From a virus: a stretch of 31,501 bases of DNA. The notes beneath the pieces are model-generated. The model searched no databases and was not told the DNA's origin. It saw only the letters and a program-made list of their open reading frames with translations. The translations under genes were made by a program, and so were the position numbers. Positions within the stretch are counted from its first letter, which is position 1; each line of letters opens with the position of its first letter. This document shows, one piece after another, positions 1-7,821 of the stretch. The DNA lies in the IMG/VR virus record IMGVR_UViG_3300023174_000460, positions 1 to 31,501 of that record; one strand, given 5' to 3'.

Positions 1-1
1 C

Positions 2-2353
2 ACAGTTATAGCCACAGCAACTCCTTTAATGACAACAACTCCTACGACAGTTGAACAGGTTGCTACAGCAATTGCAGCAGAAGTTGCACAATCTGTAACA
101 GCCTCTACTGCAGTTCAAGCAGCACAGACAGCGGTAACTGCAACTACAACAGCAGTAGCCACTGCAACTACGGCGGTAGCAGCAGTAACACCTGCACGGA
201 CAGAGGCTCAAACACAATTAACTCAAGCAAACGTAGCAATTAATAATGCTCAAGATGCAGTAAACGCTTTGGTTGCAACGATTGGAACAACACGAAATGT
301 TTTAGCAAATACAGACGATGCTGGAGTCAGAATGATCCTTCCATTTAATTTACAAATGGGAGGCGTAACCTATTCAAATGTTTATGTTGGATCTAATGCA
401 ACAATTACATTTGGGGTAAATGAAGGACAAAACTATTATTCAACTCCTAATGCTCCTTCTATTTCTATAGCAGGTTATGACTGGACTACATGGAGTAATG
501 GCTCTGGGGTTACATATTCAACAACTACAAATACACTGTCAGTTGCTTGGGATGTTAGACCATATCCTCAAATGACTGCAGATACACAAATGACACAAAT
601 TAGATTTAATGCTGATGTTAATCCAGCAGATGGAGCATGGGTAGCAGATGTAAGTGTAACTGGACCAATTCCAAATGGTACAAGATTTAATACAAGAGCA
701 ACAACAGGTGGAGCGGTAACAACAATTCAAGACACTAATTCTGGTCCTGGATTTAATGGAGTTATTGCACAGGGAGCACCATTTGTTCCAATCCCAGATC
801 CAAATACAGCAACAGTACAAGCAGCAATTGATACAGCAAATGCACAAATTGCTACATTAAACTCAGCAATTACAACAGTTGTTTCAACAAATACAGCAAA
901 TACAAATACAGTAATTGCTCCTATTGCAACAGTTTCACAAAATACTGTGACCGCATTAGCAACAGCAAACACAACATTAACTGCAAAAGTAGCAGATCTT
1001 GCAATTGTTTCTACAGCAGTAGAAAAAGTAACTACTGCATCTGCAATAATTGCAGAGGCACAAACAGTAATTAATGCAATTCCAACACCACCTCCACCAC
1101 CCGCTCCTGCACCTGAACCTGCACCAGATACATCAGTGCAAGATGCTGCAAACGCAGCAGCAGCACAAGCAGCACAGGAGGCAGCCATAGCAGCCCAAGT
1201 AGCAGCGGAGGCTGCATCACAAGCAGCAGCAGAAGCCCAAGCAGCCCAGGCTGCAGCAGAGGCTCAAGCACAAGCAGACGCTCAAGCAGCACAAGAGGCT
1301 GCTGAGGCACAGGCTGCAGCAGATGCACAAGCAGCGTTAGATGCACAGGCACAAGCAGACGCTCAAGCAGCACAAGAGGCTGCTGAGGCACAGGCTGCAG
1401 CAGATGCACAAGCAGCGTTAGATGCACAGGCACAAGCAGACGCTCAAGCAGCACAAGAGGCTGCTGAGGCACAAGCCCAACAGGATGCACAGGCACAAGC
1501 AGAGGCAGAGGCACAAGCAGAAGCAGATGCACAGGCAGAGGCAGATGCTGAGCAAGCAGCAATAGAAGCAGAACAAGCAGCATTAGATCAAGGTACAGAA
1601 GAAGCGGTAAACAATACTGTTGATGATGCCTTAGCAGATGGCAAACTAGACTTAACAGAAGTGGCAGATATTGCAGATGTTATGGCAGCAGATGGAGAAA
1701 TTGATGCAAAAGAAACTAATCAATTAATTAATGCATTAGCAGCAGATGGCAAAATTTCAGTAGCAGACCAAGAGGCTGTGTTAGAAGCCCTTGCGTCAGA
1801 TGGAGAAGTATCAAAAGAAGATGTTGCAGCAATTGTTGCACTGGCCAGTTCAGATGGTAAATTATCTGAAGCAGAAAAAGATATTGTTGCTGATGCATTA
1901 ATTCAATCAGTTCCAGAAGGTGAAAACCTCACTAAAGAACAGGTAGCCGAGGCTGGAATTAAATTAGCAGACTTGCCACCACAGACACCAGTTGAGGTTC
2001 GTACATCTGAAAATGGTGAAGCAGTTGTTATTACAGCAGAAGTTGCTGTTCAAGTTGAGTTAGTTTCAGACCCAGCAGCATTTGCAGCAGAATTATTTAA
2101 TGATCCAGGAGCAGCATTGGCAGCACTTGGAAGCATTGGAGCAGATATGACTCCAGGTGAAAGAGAAGAAGCAACAAAAATGGTTGTGGCAACAGTTGTA
2201 GCAACAGGCGCAGCATTGAATGCTGTTGGCGCTGCTGCAGGTACCATCGGAGGATCTACAGGAGGATCACGCTCAGGCGGAGGTAATTCTGGAGGATCAG
2301 GTGGAGGAGGAGCCTCTGGCGATTCCAAGGGAATAAGGAGAAGAAGACCATGA
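2..2353 (+). CDS. Large Ala-rich coiled-coil virion protein/adhesin, 5' end outside window
   Basis: The frame is open to the window edge, so the true start probably lies upstream; an ATG at 29 is only an internal candidate. Counting from that ATG: Ala/Thr-rich helix (1-95), a beta-rich domain (about 99-250) resembling a NIDO-like fold with LPFNLQMGGVTYSNVYV, a second helix, a proline linker (PTPPPPPAPAPEPAP), a long Ala/Gln/Glu coiled coil with 27-residue repeats (415-485), five DG-x-(I/L/V)-(D/S) units (about 534-630) like TerB or the second half of an EF-hand loop, and a Gly/Ser-rich tail ending in KGIRRRRP. A tail fibre or host-surface adhesin role is inferred from this architecture and the downstream membrane genes. 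The five acidic repeats could bind Ca2+, which is not shown by sequence alone. Confidence 0.8.
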   Translation, partial: TVIATATPLMTTTPTTVEQVATAIAAEVAQSVTASTAVQAAQTAVTATTTAVATATTAVAAVTPARTEAQTQLTQANVAINNAQDAVNALVATIGTTRNVLANTDDAGVRMILPFNLQMGGVTYSNVYVGSNATITFGVNEGQNYYSTPNAPSISIAGYDWTTWSNGSGVTYSTTTNTLSVAWDVRPYPQMTADTQMTQIRFNADVNPADGAWVADVSVTGPIPNGTRFNTRATTGGAVTTIQDTNSGPGFNGVIAQGAPFVPIPDPNTATVQAAIDTANAQIATLNSAITTVVSTNTANTNTVIAPIATVSQNTVTALATANTTLTAKVADLAIVSTAVEKVTTASAIIAEAQTVINAIPTPPPPPAPAPEPAPDTSVQDAANAAAAQAAQEAAIAAQVAAEAASQAAAEAQAAQAAAEAQAQADAQAAQEAAEAQAAADAQAALDAQAQADAQAAQEAAEAQAAADAQAALDAQAQADAQAAQEAAEAQAQQDAQAQAEAEAQAEADAQAEADAEQAAIEAEQAALDQGTEEAVNNTVDDALADGKLDLTEVADIADVMAADGEIDAKETNQLINALAADGKISVADQEAVLEALASDGEVSKEDVAAIVALASSDGKLSEAEKDIVADALIQSVPEGENLTKEQVAEAGIKLADLPPQTPVEVRTSENGEAVVITAEVAVQVELVSDPAAFAAELFNDPGAALAALGSIGADMTPGEREEATKMVVATVVATGAALNAVGAAAGTIGGSTGGSRSGGGNSGGSGGGGASGDSKGIRRRRP
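1271..1473 (+). repeat. 81-bp tandem repeat inside the adhesin coiled coil
   Basis: Units at 1271-1351 and 1352-1432 are identical at every base, and a third partial unit runs from 1433 to about 1473. The period of 81 bp is 27 codons, so it lengthens the coiled coil in frame. Perfect identity suggests recent duplication or ongoing length variation by slippage or recombination. Confidence 0.95.
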
Positions 2354-2523
2354 TAAAGAAAATAATGCAAGACATGATAGACCAACTTTGGACACTTCTA
2401 GGTATGTTTATTGCCTGGGTAGTCCTTGATGGTTCTGCAAAGACGATAGTGGGGTATGCAATTATATGTACATTAATTGCGTGGGCAATCACATATCCGA
2501 TTAGAAATAGAGATGATAAATAA
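2350..2523 (+). CDS. Small two-helix membrane protein
   Basis: A 57-residue protein starting MIKKIMQDMIDQLW. It overlaps the adhesin stop by an ATGA junction, and its own TAA shares a base with the next ATG, so all three genes are probably translationally coupled. Two hydrophobic stretches (about residues 14-24 and 32-47) are separated by a short LDGSAKT turn, and the C-terminus is charged. I do not recognise a family. Size, topology and position before a holin-like gene suggest a lysis accessory or second holin. Confidence 0.7.
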   Translation: MIKKIMQDMIDQLWTLLGMFIAWVVLDGSAKTIVGYAIICTLIAWAITYPIRNRDDK

Positions 2524-2807
2524 TGACAACTAAAAAAATAGTAGAACCCACAAAAAACGATCACCCACAGAAAGCATTAACAAATATACTTATGAGAATT
2601 TTGGCGGTATTTGCAGCATCAGGACTATCAGTCTTGGGAGCAGGAGCCGTAGTAGGAATTGAAACTGTACAGGCAGTCATGCTTGCAGGACTCTTAGGCG
2701 TAGCCACAGTTATTGAAAGACTGGCAAGGGCTTTTTTGGACGATGGAAGGCTATCATTAACAGAGATAAATGATGCCTTTAAGTCTGTAGACAAAAAGGC
2801 TAATTAG
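2523..2807 (+). CDS. Holin-like membrane protein
   Basis: This 94-residue protein has a polar N-terminus, two closely spaced hydrophobic segments (about 21-40 and 48-65) and a charged C-terminal tail with FLDDGRLSLTEINDAFKSV. The topology fits a class II-type holin. It shares an overall plan with the 101-residue protein at 19204-19509 (Arg, SVLGA, hydrophobic hairpin, Arg, then a D..F....S..E...A.K tail), so the two may be diverged paralogues. The endolysin lies 10 kb away, so the lysis role is inferred from topology only. Confidence 0.6.
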   Translation: MTTKKIVEPTKNDHPQKALTNILMRILAVFAASGLSVLGAGAVVGIETVQAVMLAGLLGVATVIERLARAFLDDGRLSLTEINDAFKSVDKKAN

Positions 2808-2823
2808 TCATTATTGACCTTGT

Positions 2824-2852
2824 TTGACAGCCCTTTCTAGAGGTGATATACT
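2824..2852 (+). promoter_or_regulatory. Promoter with consensus -35 and extended -10
   Basis: TTGACA (2824-2829), 17-bp spacer, TATACT (2847-2852) preceded by TGA, which gives an extended -10. It drives the proteasome-like gene with a short leader containing GGAAAGGG, 9 bases before its GTG. Confidence 0.85.
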
Positions 2853-2878
2853 TATAATATAACCTCTCTGGAAAGGGC
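2830..2878. repeat. Imperfect dyad straddling the promoter -10
   Basis: GCCCTTTCTAGAGGT (2830-2844) is the near-complement of ACCTCTCTGGAAAGGGC (2862-2878), with 8-bp and 6-bp matches separated by a small bulge. The -10 box lies in the 17-bp centre. It could be an operator for a repressor, or a read-through terminator of the upstream operon, although no long T tract follows. Confidence 0.55.
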
Positions 2879-2886
2879 CTTTAACT

Positions 2887-3411
2887 GTGACCTGTATTGC
2901 CGTTGTAAAACATGAAGACAAGATTTATATGGCAGGTGATCGAGGTGCCTCAGATGATGGAACAATCCTAGCACTTGATGCACCAAAAGTTTGGAAGATA
3001 GGTCCCTATCTTATTGGATATGCAGGATCTATGGACGGAGAAAGAATCCGCTACAACTTTAAACCATCTGCCCCAATACTAAAAGATACTGACAAGCACA
3101 TGCAAACAAAGTTTATTAAAGAACTAAAAGAATTTTATAATGAGTTTTGGGTTGACACATCCAAAGATGGCGACCTTGGTTTAATTATTGCAATTCGTGG
3201 CAACATCTATGAACATAGTTCTGCTGATATGTCTTTATCTAAATACACACTTCCATACCTTGCTATGGGCTCTGGAGCAGAGTATGCTTACGGGGTTTTA
3301 TATGCAACAGATAAGCAAAAAAATGCAAGGAATAGAGTAATGCAAGCAGTAAATGCTGCTATCAAATTTAACCCATCTTGCATGGGTCCAGTTGACATTG
3401 TCAGTCTTTAG
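2887..3411 (+). CDS. Proteasome beta/HslV-like Ntn hydrolase
   Basis: Starts at GTG behind GGAAAGGG. After Met removal the protein begins with Thr, and Asp falls at mature position 17 (AGDRGAS) and Lys at 33 (APKVWKIG). These are the catalytic Thr1, Asp17 and Lys33 of proteasome beta subunits and HslV. Later blocks also fit: YLIGYAGS, GDLGLIIAIRG, AMGSGAEYAYG and the C-terminal NPSCMGPVDIV. At 174 residues it is close to HslV in size, with no propeptide. No partner ATPase is seen in the window. It may form a small peptidase ring acting on host or phage proteins, or plug into the host Mpa/ARC system; substrate and partner are unknown. Transcribed from the strong promoter at 2824. Confidence 0.8.
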   Translation: MTCIAVVKHEDKIYMAGDRGASDDGTILALDAPKVWKIGPYLIGYAGSMDGERIRYNFKPSAPILKDTDKHMQTKFIKELKEFYNEFWVDTSKDGDLGLIIAIRGNIYEHSSADMSLSKYTLPYLAMGSGAEYAYGVLYATDKQKNARNRVMQAVNAAIKFNPSCMGPVDIVSL

Positions 3412-3420
3412 GAGTATACT
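3392..3420 (+). promoter_or_regulatory. Consensus promoter placing the start of transcription on an ATG
   Basis: TTGACA (3392-3397), 17-bp spacer, TATACT (3415-3420), then six bases to ATG at 3427. The -35 lies inside the end of the proteasome-like gene. The spacing predicts a leaderless mRNA. Confidence 0.85.
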
Positions 3421-3426
3421 TTTAAT

Positions 3427-3618
3427 ATGCATACAGAAGATGAGACAGAAGACGCAGAATTTGGTATCTGGCTTGAAAACGGTATTGAACGAGGATGGAT
3501 TTCAGATCCATACTGTAATACGCATGATGGCGGATATGAATTTATGGATGAAGATGAGTTGCAAGAATGGGAAGAAGGCGGAGACCCTTGTTGCCATGTA
3601 GTAAGACTAATGATTTAA
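3427..3618 (+). CDS. Acidic microprotein of unknown function
   Basis: A 63-residue, very acidic protein (many Glu/Asp) with four tryptophan/aromatic-rich turns and cysteines near the end (DPCCHVV). No family recognised. The start is fixed by its promoter, which sits so close that the mRNA would be leaderless. The composition resembles DNA-mimic or inhibitor proteins, but that is only a compositional remark. Confidence 0.7.
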   Translation: MHTEDETEDAEFGIWLENGIERGWISDPYCNTHDGGYEFMDEDELQEWEEGGDPCCHVVRLMI

Positions 3619-3628
3619 GGGAGACAAA

Positions 3629-4171
3629 ATGTTTAGCGCTTTAATTAATGAAGAAAACATAAGCAAGTTTAAAAGCAATACGCCTTTTGTTATTCGTGCG
3701 TCCAACTTTCCAGATATATCTTGGCAAACAGTTCTTGAAATACTAAACTATGACATGCTAAATGGAAGACCAACTGGCAGCAAGATGTACAAAGACTACG
3801 GCTTTAGACTTATTGAAGCAACAAGAATTCCAGAAGTTAGACTTCTAGCAGATGCATTGTATTCTGTTTTTGCTAAGTCCCCTCACTTTGAAGATTTAAA
3901 TGAAGAAGATCAGGCTCATCAGATTTACATTAGTCTTACAACACAGAGAGGTTCTTATGCTGATAAGCATCACGAGCCAGAGCATGTTATCTTTTGGCAG
4001 ATACAGGGCAGCAGCACATGGACAATTTTTAAAAATGAAACAGAAGTTGACATTGTAGAAGTACTTAATCAAGGAGATATAATTTATTGCCCACCAAGTC
4101 GTTGGCATCAAGTTGCTGCAAACTCACCAAGATGCGGTATCTCTATGGGGTTTGGATCTTTAGCAGTATAA
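3629..4171 (+). CDS. Cupin/JmjC-like Fe(II) dioxygenase
   Basis: 180 residues; ATG preceded by AAGGGAGA. The C-terminal half has a double-stranded beta-helix pattern: HHEPEHVIFWQIQGSSTW, then LNQGDIIYCPPSRWHQV. This supplies an HxE and a distal His for metal binding, as in JmjC/cupin-8 hydroxylases. Such enzymes use 2-oxoglutarate and O2 to hydroxylate protein side chains (known examples hydroxylate ribosomal proteins). It is one of six putative Fe(II) oxygenases in the window. The substrate cannot be read from sequence, and a non-catalytic cupin is possible. Confidence 0.65.
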   Translation: MFSALINEENISKFKSNTPFVIRASNFPDISWQTVLEILNYDMLNGRPTGSKMYKDYGFRLIEATRIPEVRLLADALYSVFAKSPHFEDLNEEDQAHQIYISLTTQRGSYADKHHEPEHVIFWQIQGSSTWTIFKNETEVDIVEVLNQGDIIYCPPSRWHQVAANSPRCGISMGFGSLAV

Positions 4172-4212
4172 TAGTTTTCACCGTGAAAATTATATTTAAA
4201 AATAGGAGTTGT

Positions 4213-5340
4213 ATGAAAAAGTTTATTGCCTTTCTTTTGATGTTTACTTTCATAAGCCCATCTGCAAATGCAATAATGGGTGGCGAAGACGCAAGCGGTG
4301 ATCCTAAAGTTGTTGCTCTTATTCACTGGAATGAAAGCCAAAGACAGGGCTGCTCTGGAGCACTCATTGAACCAAGAATTGTTTTAACTGCTGCACACTG
4401 CATGTCTCGTATGCCAAAGGATGGCGTATGGAGGCCTGCATATGATTCGTACCTTCCCGTCTCTGGTCCATTGTCAGATAAGACTCCAATGTGGGTTGCC
4501 TTGCCAGGAACAGATGTTTATTCAAGTGGAACAAAGACTGCAAAAGTAATAGCACAGTACGGACCAGAGTACTATGAGGATTCTTTTTATGATAAGGCTG
4601 GGTCAAATAGCCATGGATCTCTTTATGACTTTGCAGTTTTAGTTCTAGACCAACCATTGAGTTCTCAGACTTTTAGAATATCAACAATGGAGGAAACTCT
4701 AAAACTAATAGAGAATGGAACAGAAGCCTTAGCACTTGGCTATGGCTACTCTAACTATAATATGTATTCGAGCCCAACACCACAGAAAAGTAAAACCAAT
4801 ATTAGAAGTCAATTTATTTGGCAGGGTGCAGAAGAAAAAGGAATCTTACAAACTAAGCCCTACTATAAATTAGGAATGATTGTACAAACAAACTTTCCAG
4901 ACAATGTTTACCATGGTGGGGGAGACTCAGGAAGTCCTCTTTGGGCAAATATTTCTGGAGAGTGGGTATATGTTGGTGCATTATCTTCATCACAAGGACC
5001 AACAGCAAACCTTCCAAGCACTGACAACATTTGGAAAGATAAGTTTTGGACCGACAATGCAGGGGGACAATACTATACTGCTTGGTCTTTTGAATTTTTA
5101 ATAGAAGATGCAAAGAGATTTCTGCTTGATACTGAAAAGATTAAAGAAGAAAAGGTAACTATCCCTACAGTTATTCAAGAGCCAAAGCCACAGGTGGTTA
5201 TAGAAGTACCAACAATAACAACAGTAATTGTGCAAAAAAAAATTACAATTCTTTGCACTAAAGGAAAGTTAAAAAAGAAAATAATATCTATTAATCCTAA
5301 ATGTCCCACTGGATATAAGAAGAATAGTATTGGGGTGTAA
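4213..5340 (+). CDS. Secreted trypsin-like serine protease (S1)
   Basis: I place the start at ATG 4213, which has AGGAG 5 bases upstream and begins a signal peptide (MKKFIAFLLMFTFISPSANA). Cleavage after ANA would directly expose IMGGED, equivalent to the IVGG N-terminus of activated trypsins, so no activation peptide is needed. The triad is visible: LTAAHC (His), YDFAVLVL (Asp) and GGGDSGSPLW (Ser). After a Pro/Val linker, the last 30 residues contain ILCTKGKLKKK and PKCPTGYKK, a two-Cys basic motif I associate with surface proteins of small freshwater actinobacteria. That points to acquisition from the host. The last codons and stop lie inside the tRNA-Asn gene. Possible roles are processing of virion or host surface proteins. 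Confidence 0.85.
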   Translation: MKKFIAFLLMFTFISPSANAIMGGEDASGDPKVVALIHWNESQRQGCSGALIEPRIVLTAAHCMSRMPKDGVWRPAYDSYLPVSGPLSDKTPMWVALPGTDVYSSGTKTAKVIAQYGPEYYEDSFYDKAGSNSHGSLYDFAVLVLDQPLSSQTFRISTMEETLKLIENGTEALALGYGYSNYNMYSSPTPQKSKTNIRSQFIWQGAEEKGILQTKPYYKLGMIVQTNFPDNVYHGGGDSGSPLWANISGEWVYVGALSSSQGPTANLPSTDNIWKDKFWTDNAGGQYYTAWSFEFLIEDAKRFLLDTEKIKEEKVTIPTVIQEPKPQVVIEVPTITTVIVQKKITILCTKGKLKKKIISINPKCPTGYKKNSIGV

Positions 5341-5403
5341 CTCAGATGGTAGAGTGCCGAACTGTTAATTCGGATGTCGCAGGATCGATACCTGCCACCC
5401 CAG
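5331..5403 (+). tRNA. tRNA-Asn (GTT)
   Basis: Cloverleaf by eye: acceptor TGGGGTG/CACCCCA (7 bp), D stem ACTC/GAGT, anticodon stem CCGAA/TTCGG with loop CTGTTAA, T stem GCAGG/CCTGC, discriminator G. CCA is not encoded directly after it. The first 10 nucleotides overlap the end of the protease gene, whose TAA occupies positions 8-10 of the tRNA. Confidence 0.95.
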
Positions 5404-5418
5404 CAAATTAGCATGGTG

Positions 5419-5424
5419 TATAAT
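5419..5424 (+). promoter_or_regulatory. -10 box for a leaderless start
   Basis: TATAAT, then six bases to ATG 5431. No -35 match is seen because the tRNA lies there. Suggests an unleadered transcript for the SGNH gene and the cassette that follows. Confidence 0.7.
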
Positions 5425-5430
5425 ATATAA

Positions 5431-6330
5431 ATGAGCAAAAACTATGACGATAAGACACATGCCTTTACAAAGGATGTAGAGTTTTTTCGTTCACCAGAAT
5501 TAAGTCATAATATTGAACCAGCGTTTCAATTTTGGACAAAACCAAATACATCAGTTATAAGAAACTTAGAACATAACTGTATAGTTGATTATGAAACAAC
5601 AAATAAAAATAGCAAAGACATTGTATACAAATTAAACAATTTTTGTCATATTTCTGAAGACTTTGTTTCACTAGATCCCAAAAAAACAAACATTCTTTTT
5701 GCTGGATGCTCTGTGACTGCTGGAGAGTATTTGCCAAAGGGGTATAGTTGGCCCCACCACCTTTACTCACATATGAAAAAAATTATTCCAGACATTGGAC
5801 CGCAACAGATCTTGGCATTTCCTGGAGCAAATGCTTCAAAAATAATAGCAAACATATTTAAATATGTAAATTTATTTGGAAAGCCAGACTATATATTTTT
5901 AATGTTGCCAGATATGTTTAGACTTTACACTGCTTACGAAGATCACTTCAGCCCAGAAATAACTTATGCTGAAGGTGCCACAATAGATGACTTAATGTTT
6001 CCATTTCAAGGTATGTATGAATATCAAATGGCTTATAGGAATTTAGAAATTTTTTGTTCTTCTCTTGGTATAAAACTTTTTTCAACATCTTGGGAGAAGT
6101 GTGCAAATGCAGAAATGGAAAAATTAAATTTTAAAACTTATCGTAAGTTATCTTATTCATCTATGAAAAAAACTAGATTTAGTTCAGCAATAAAAGATAT
6201 TTCAGAAGATAGGTATGAACATTTTAATAAAAAATACTATGTTTATGGCTCAGACAAACTTCACCCTGGCCTAATCTCTCACATCAATTTCGCTGATCAT
6301 TTTATAGAAAGGTTAAAAAATGATATCTAA
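5431..6330 (+). CDS. SGNH/GDSL-like hydrolase, copy 1
   Basis: 299 residues. Block I is LFAGCSVTAGE (about 89-99, Ser in GCS), block III-like is FPGANASKI, and block V is DKLHPG (Asp-x-x-His) near the C-terminus. These are the catalytic features of SGNH esterases/acetyltransferases, which hydrolyse or transfer acyl groups on sugars. No signal peptide, so probably cytoplasmic. It opens the modification cassette. A paralogue with the same block order lies at 22463-23341. Substrate unknown; removing or adding acetyl on a glycan is a reasonable guess. Confidence 0.75.
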   Translation: MSKNYDDKTHAFTKDVEFFRSPELSHNIEPAFQFWTKPNTSVIRNLEHNCIVDYETTNKNSKDIVYKLNNFCHISEDFVSLDPKKTNILFAGCSVTAGEYLPKGYSWPHHLYSHMKKIIPDIGPQQILAFPGANASKIIANIFKYVNLFGKPDYIFLMLPDMFRLYTAYEDHFSPEITYAEGATIDDLMFPFQGMYEYQMAYRNLEIFCSSLGIKLFSTSWEKCANAEMEKLNFKTYRKLSYSSMKKTRFSSAIKDISEDRYEHFNKKYYVYGSDKLHPGLISHINFADHFIERLKNDI

Positions 6331-6400
6331 AATAAAGAAACTTATATTAATCTATAGGCTAAAAAGATTTAACAAAAAACCAAAGAAATATACCTACTAA
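6320..6400 (+). CDS. Possible 26-residue basic peptide
   Basis: ATG at 6320 overlaps the end of the SGNH gene, and its TAA shares a base with the carbamoyltransferase ATG. The peptide is rich in Lys/Arg/Tyr with a short hydrophobic core (KKLILIYRLKR). It may be a coupling leader that carries ribosomes into the next gene, or a small basic protein. Only position and overlaps support it. Confidence 0.45.
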   Translation: MISKIKKLILIYRLKRFNKKPKKYTY

Positions 6401-7821
6401 TGATCATACTTGGAATAAATGAAACATCACACGATGCCTCAGTTTCATTAATCGAAGATGGAAAAATATTATTTGCAGGGCATGCAGAAAGATATAGTAA
6501 GCAAAAAAATGATTGGTATGTGAATGATAATTTAATAAAAGATGCTTTGCAGTATGGCAGACCAGATCATATAGCCTACTACGAGAAACCCCTTCTAAAG
6601 GCCTCCAGGCTGGCATTAAGGGGTGGTCTAGGTGACTGGAAACCAAGGTTTAATATTGACGGCATACCAAGAAAATCTTTTAGTCACCACTACTCCCACG
6701 CAGCAGCAGGATACTATACAAGTGCATTTAATGATGCTGCCATTGTTGTTCTTGATGCGATAGGTGAATACAATACCTCAACAATTTGGGTTGGTGAGGG
6801 CGATAAGATTAAACTTAAGTATAAGCAAAACTATCCTGTTAGTTTCGGTTTGTTTTATTCTGCTTTTACACAACTAATTGGATTAATGCCAAACCAAGAA
6901 GAATATATTATGATGGGTATGGCTGCATATGGAGACTGGCAAAAATATTATAAAAAAGTAGATGATTATTTTCCAAGTTATGATAAACAAAAATATAATT
7001 TTCATAAAGGAATTATTGATTGGGGATGGGTTTCAGAACAAGATAAATTTGATATAGCAGCAGCAGTTCAAGTGGTATACGAGCAAAGGCTAAATCAATT
7101 TATGCGTATGGCAAAATCCTTGACTGGTAAAAATAATTTAGTATTTATGGGTGGATGTGCACTTAACTCATCAGCAAATACATTGCTGTGGAAAATATTT
7201 GATATGATTTGGATTATGCCAAACCCTGGAGATGCTGGGAGTTCTCTGGGCGCTGCTGCTGCACTCTATGGCAAACATGTTGAATGGAAAGATCCATACC
7301 TTGGTTATGATTTAGGTGGAAAATACCCTATTCAGAAAATTGTTGACGGTATATTAAAAGATGGAATAGTAGCAGTAGCAACAGGTAGAGCAGAATACGG
7401 TCCAAGAGCATTGGGAAACAGAAGCATCCTTGCAGATCCAAGAGATCCAAACATTAAAGACAAAGTTAATTTAATTAAACAGAGAGAACTGTTCAGACCT
7501 TTTGCACCAGTAGTACTTGCTGATCACGCACACAAATGGTTTGATATGGATTTTGAAAGCCCATATATGCAATACACGGTTAAGTGTCTTCAACCCGATA
7601 AGATTCCTTCTGTAGTCCACAGAGATGGAACCTCAAGAGTTCAAACAGTAACAAGAGAGCAACATCCAGGTTTATACCGTGCAATAAATAAGTTCTATTT
7701 ACAAACAGGCGTTCCCGTATTGCTAAATACAAGTTTAAATATTAAAGGCCAGCCATTACTAAATGATGAAAATGATATTGTTTTATGGGAACAGACATAC
7801 GGAACAAAGATAATTAGATGA
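6400..7821 (+). CDS. NodU/CmcH-type O-carbamoyltransferase
   Basis: 473 residues. The N-terminal ASKHA/TsaD-like domain opens with ILGINETSHDASVSLIEDG and contains HHYSHAAAGYYTS (metal-binding His cluster), MMGMAAYGDW, GGCALNSSAN and PGDAGSSLGAA. The C-terminal domain has GRAEYGPRALGNRSILADP and GVPVLLNTSLNIKGQP, hallmarks of the family. Members transfer carbamoyl from carbamoyl phosphate to a hydroxyl via a carbamoyl-adenylate. It is somewhat shorter than typical members (about 550). With neighbouring oxygenases that create hydroxyls and a glycosyltransferase, the acceptor may be a hydroxylated or glycosylated molecule of virion or host envelope. Confidence 0.9.
   Translation: MIILGINETSHDASVSLIEDGKILFAGHAERYSKQKNDWYVNDNLIKDALQYGRPDHIAYYEKPLLKASRLALRGGLGDWKPRFNIDGIPRKSFSHHYSHAAAGYYTSAFNDAAIVVLDAIGEYNTSTIWVGEGDKIKLKYKQNYPVSFGLFYSAFTQLIGLMPNQEEYIMMGMAAYGDWQKYYKKVDDYFPSYDKQKYNFHKGIIDWGWVSEQDKFDIAAAVQVVYEQRLNQFMRMAKSLTGKNNLVFMGGCALNSSANTLLWKIFDMIWIMPNPGDAGSSLGAAAALYGKHVEWKDPYLGYDLGGKYPIQKIVDGILKDGIVAVATGRAEYGPRALGNRSILADPRDPNIKDKVNLIKQRELFRPFAPVVLADHAHKWFDMDFESPYMQYTVKCLQPDKIPSVVHRDGTSRVQTVTREQHPGLYRAINKFYLQTGVPVLLNTSLNIKGQPLLNDENDIVLWEQTYGTKIIR

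Noticed and set aside
1071-1583. Long minus-strand ORF opposite the adhesin repeats
   Set aside because: Leu/Val/Pro low-complexity shadow of the Ala/Gln-rich coding strand; no promoter or binding site.
2824-2858. TATAAT at 2853 as the -10 of the first promoter
   Set aside because: The spacer to TTGACA would be 23 bp; TATACT at 2847 gives 17 bp and an extended -10.
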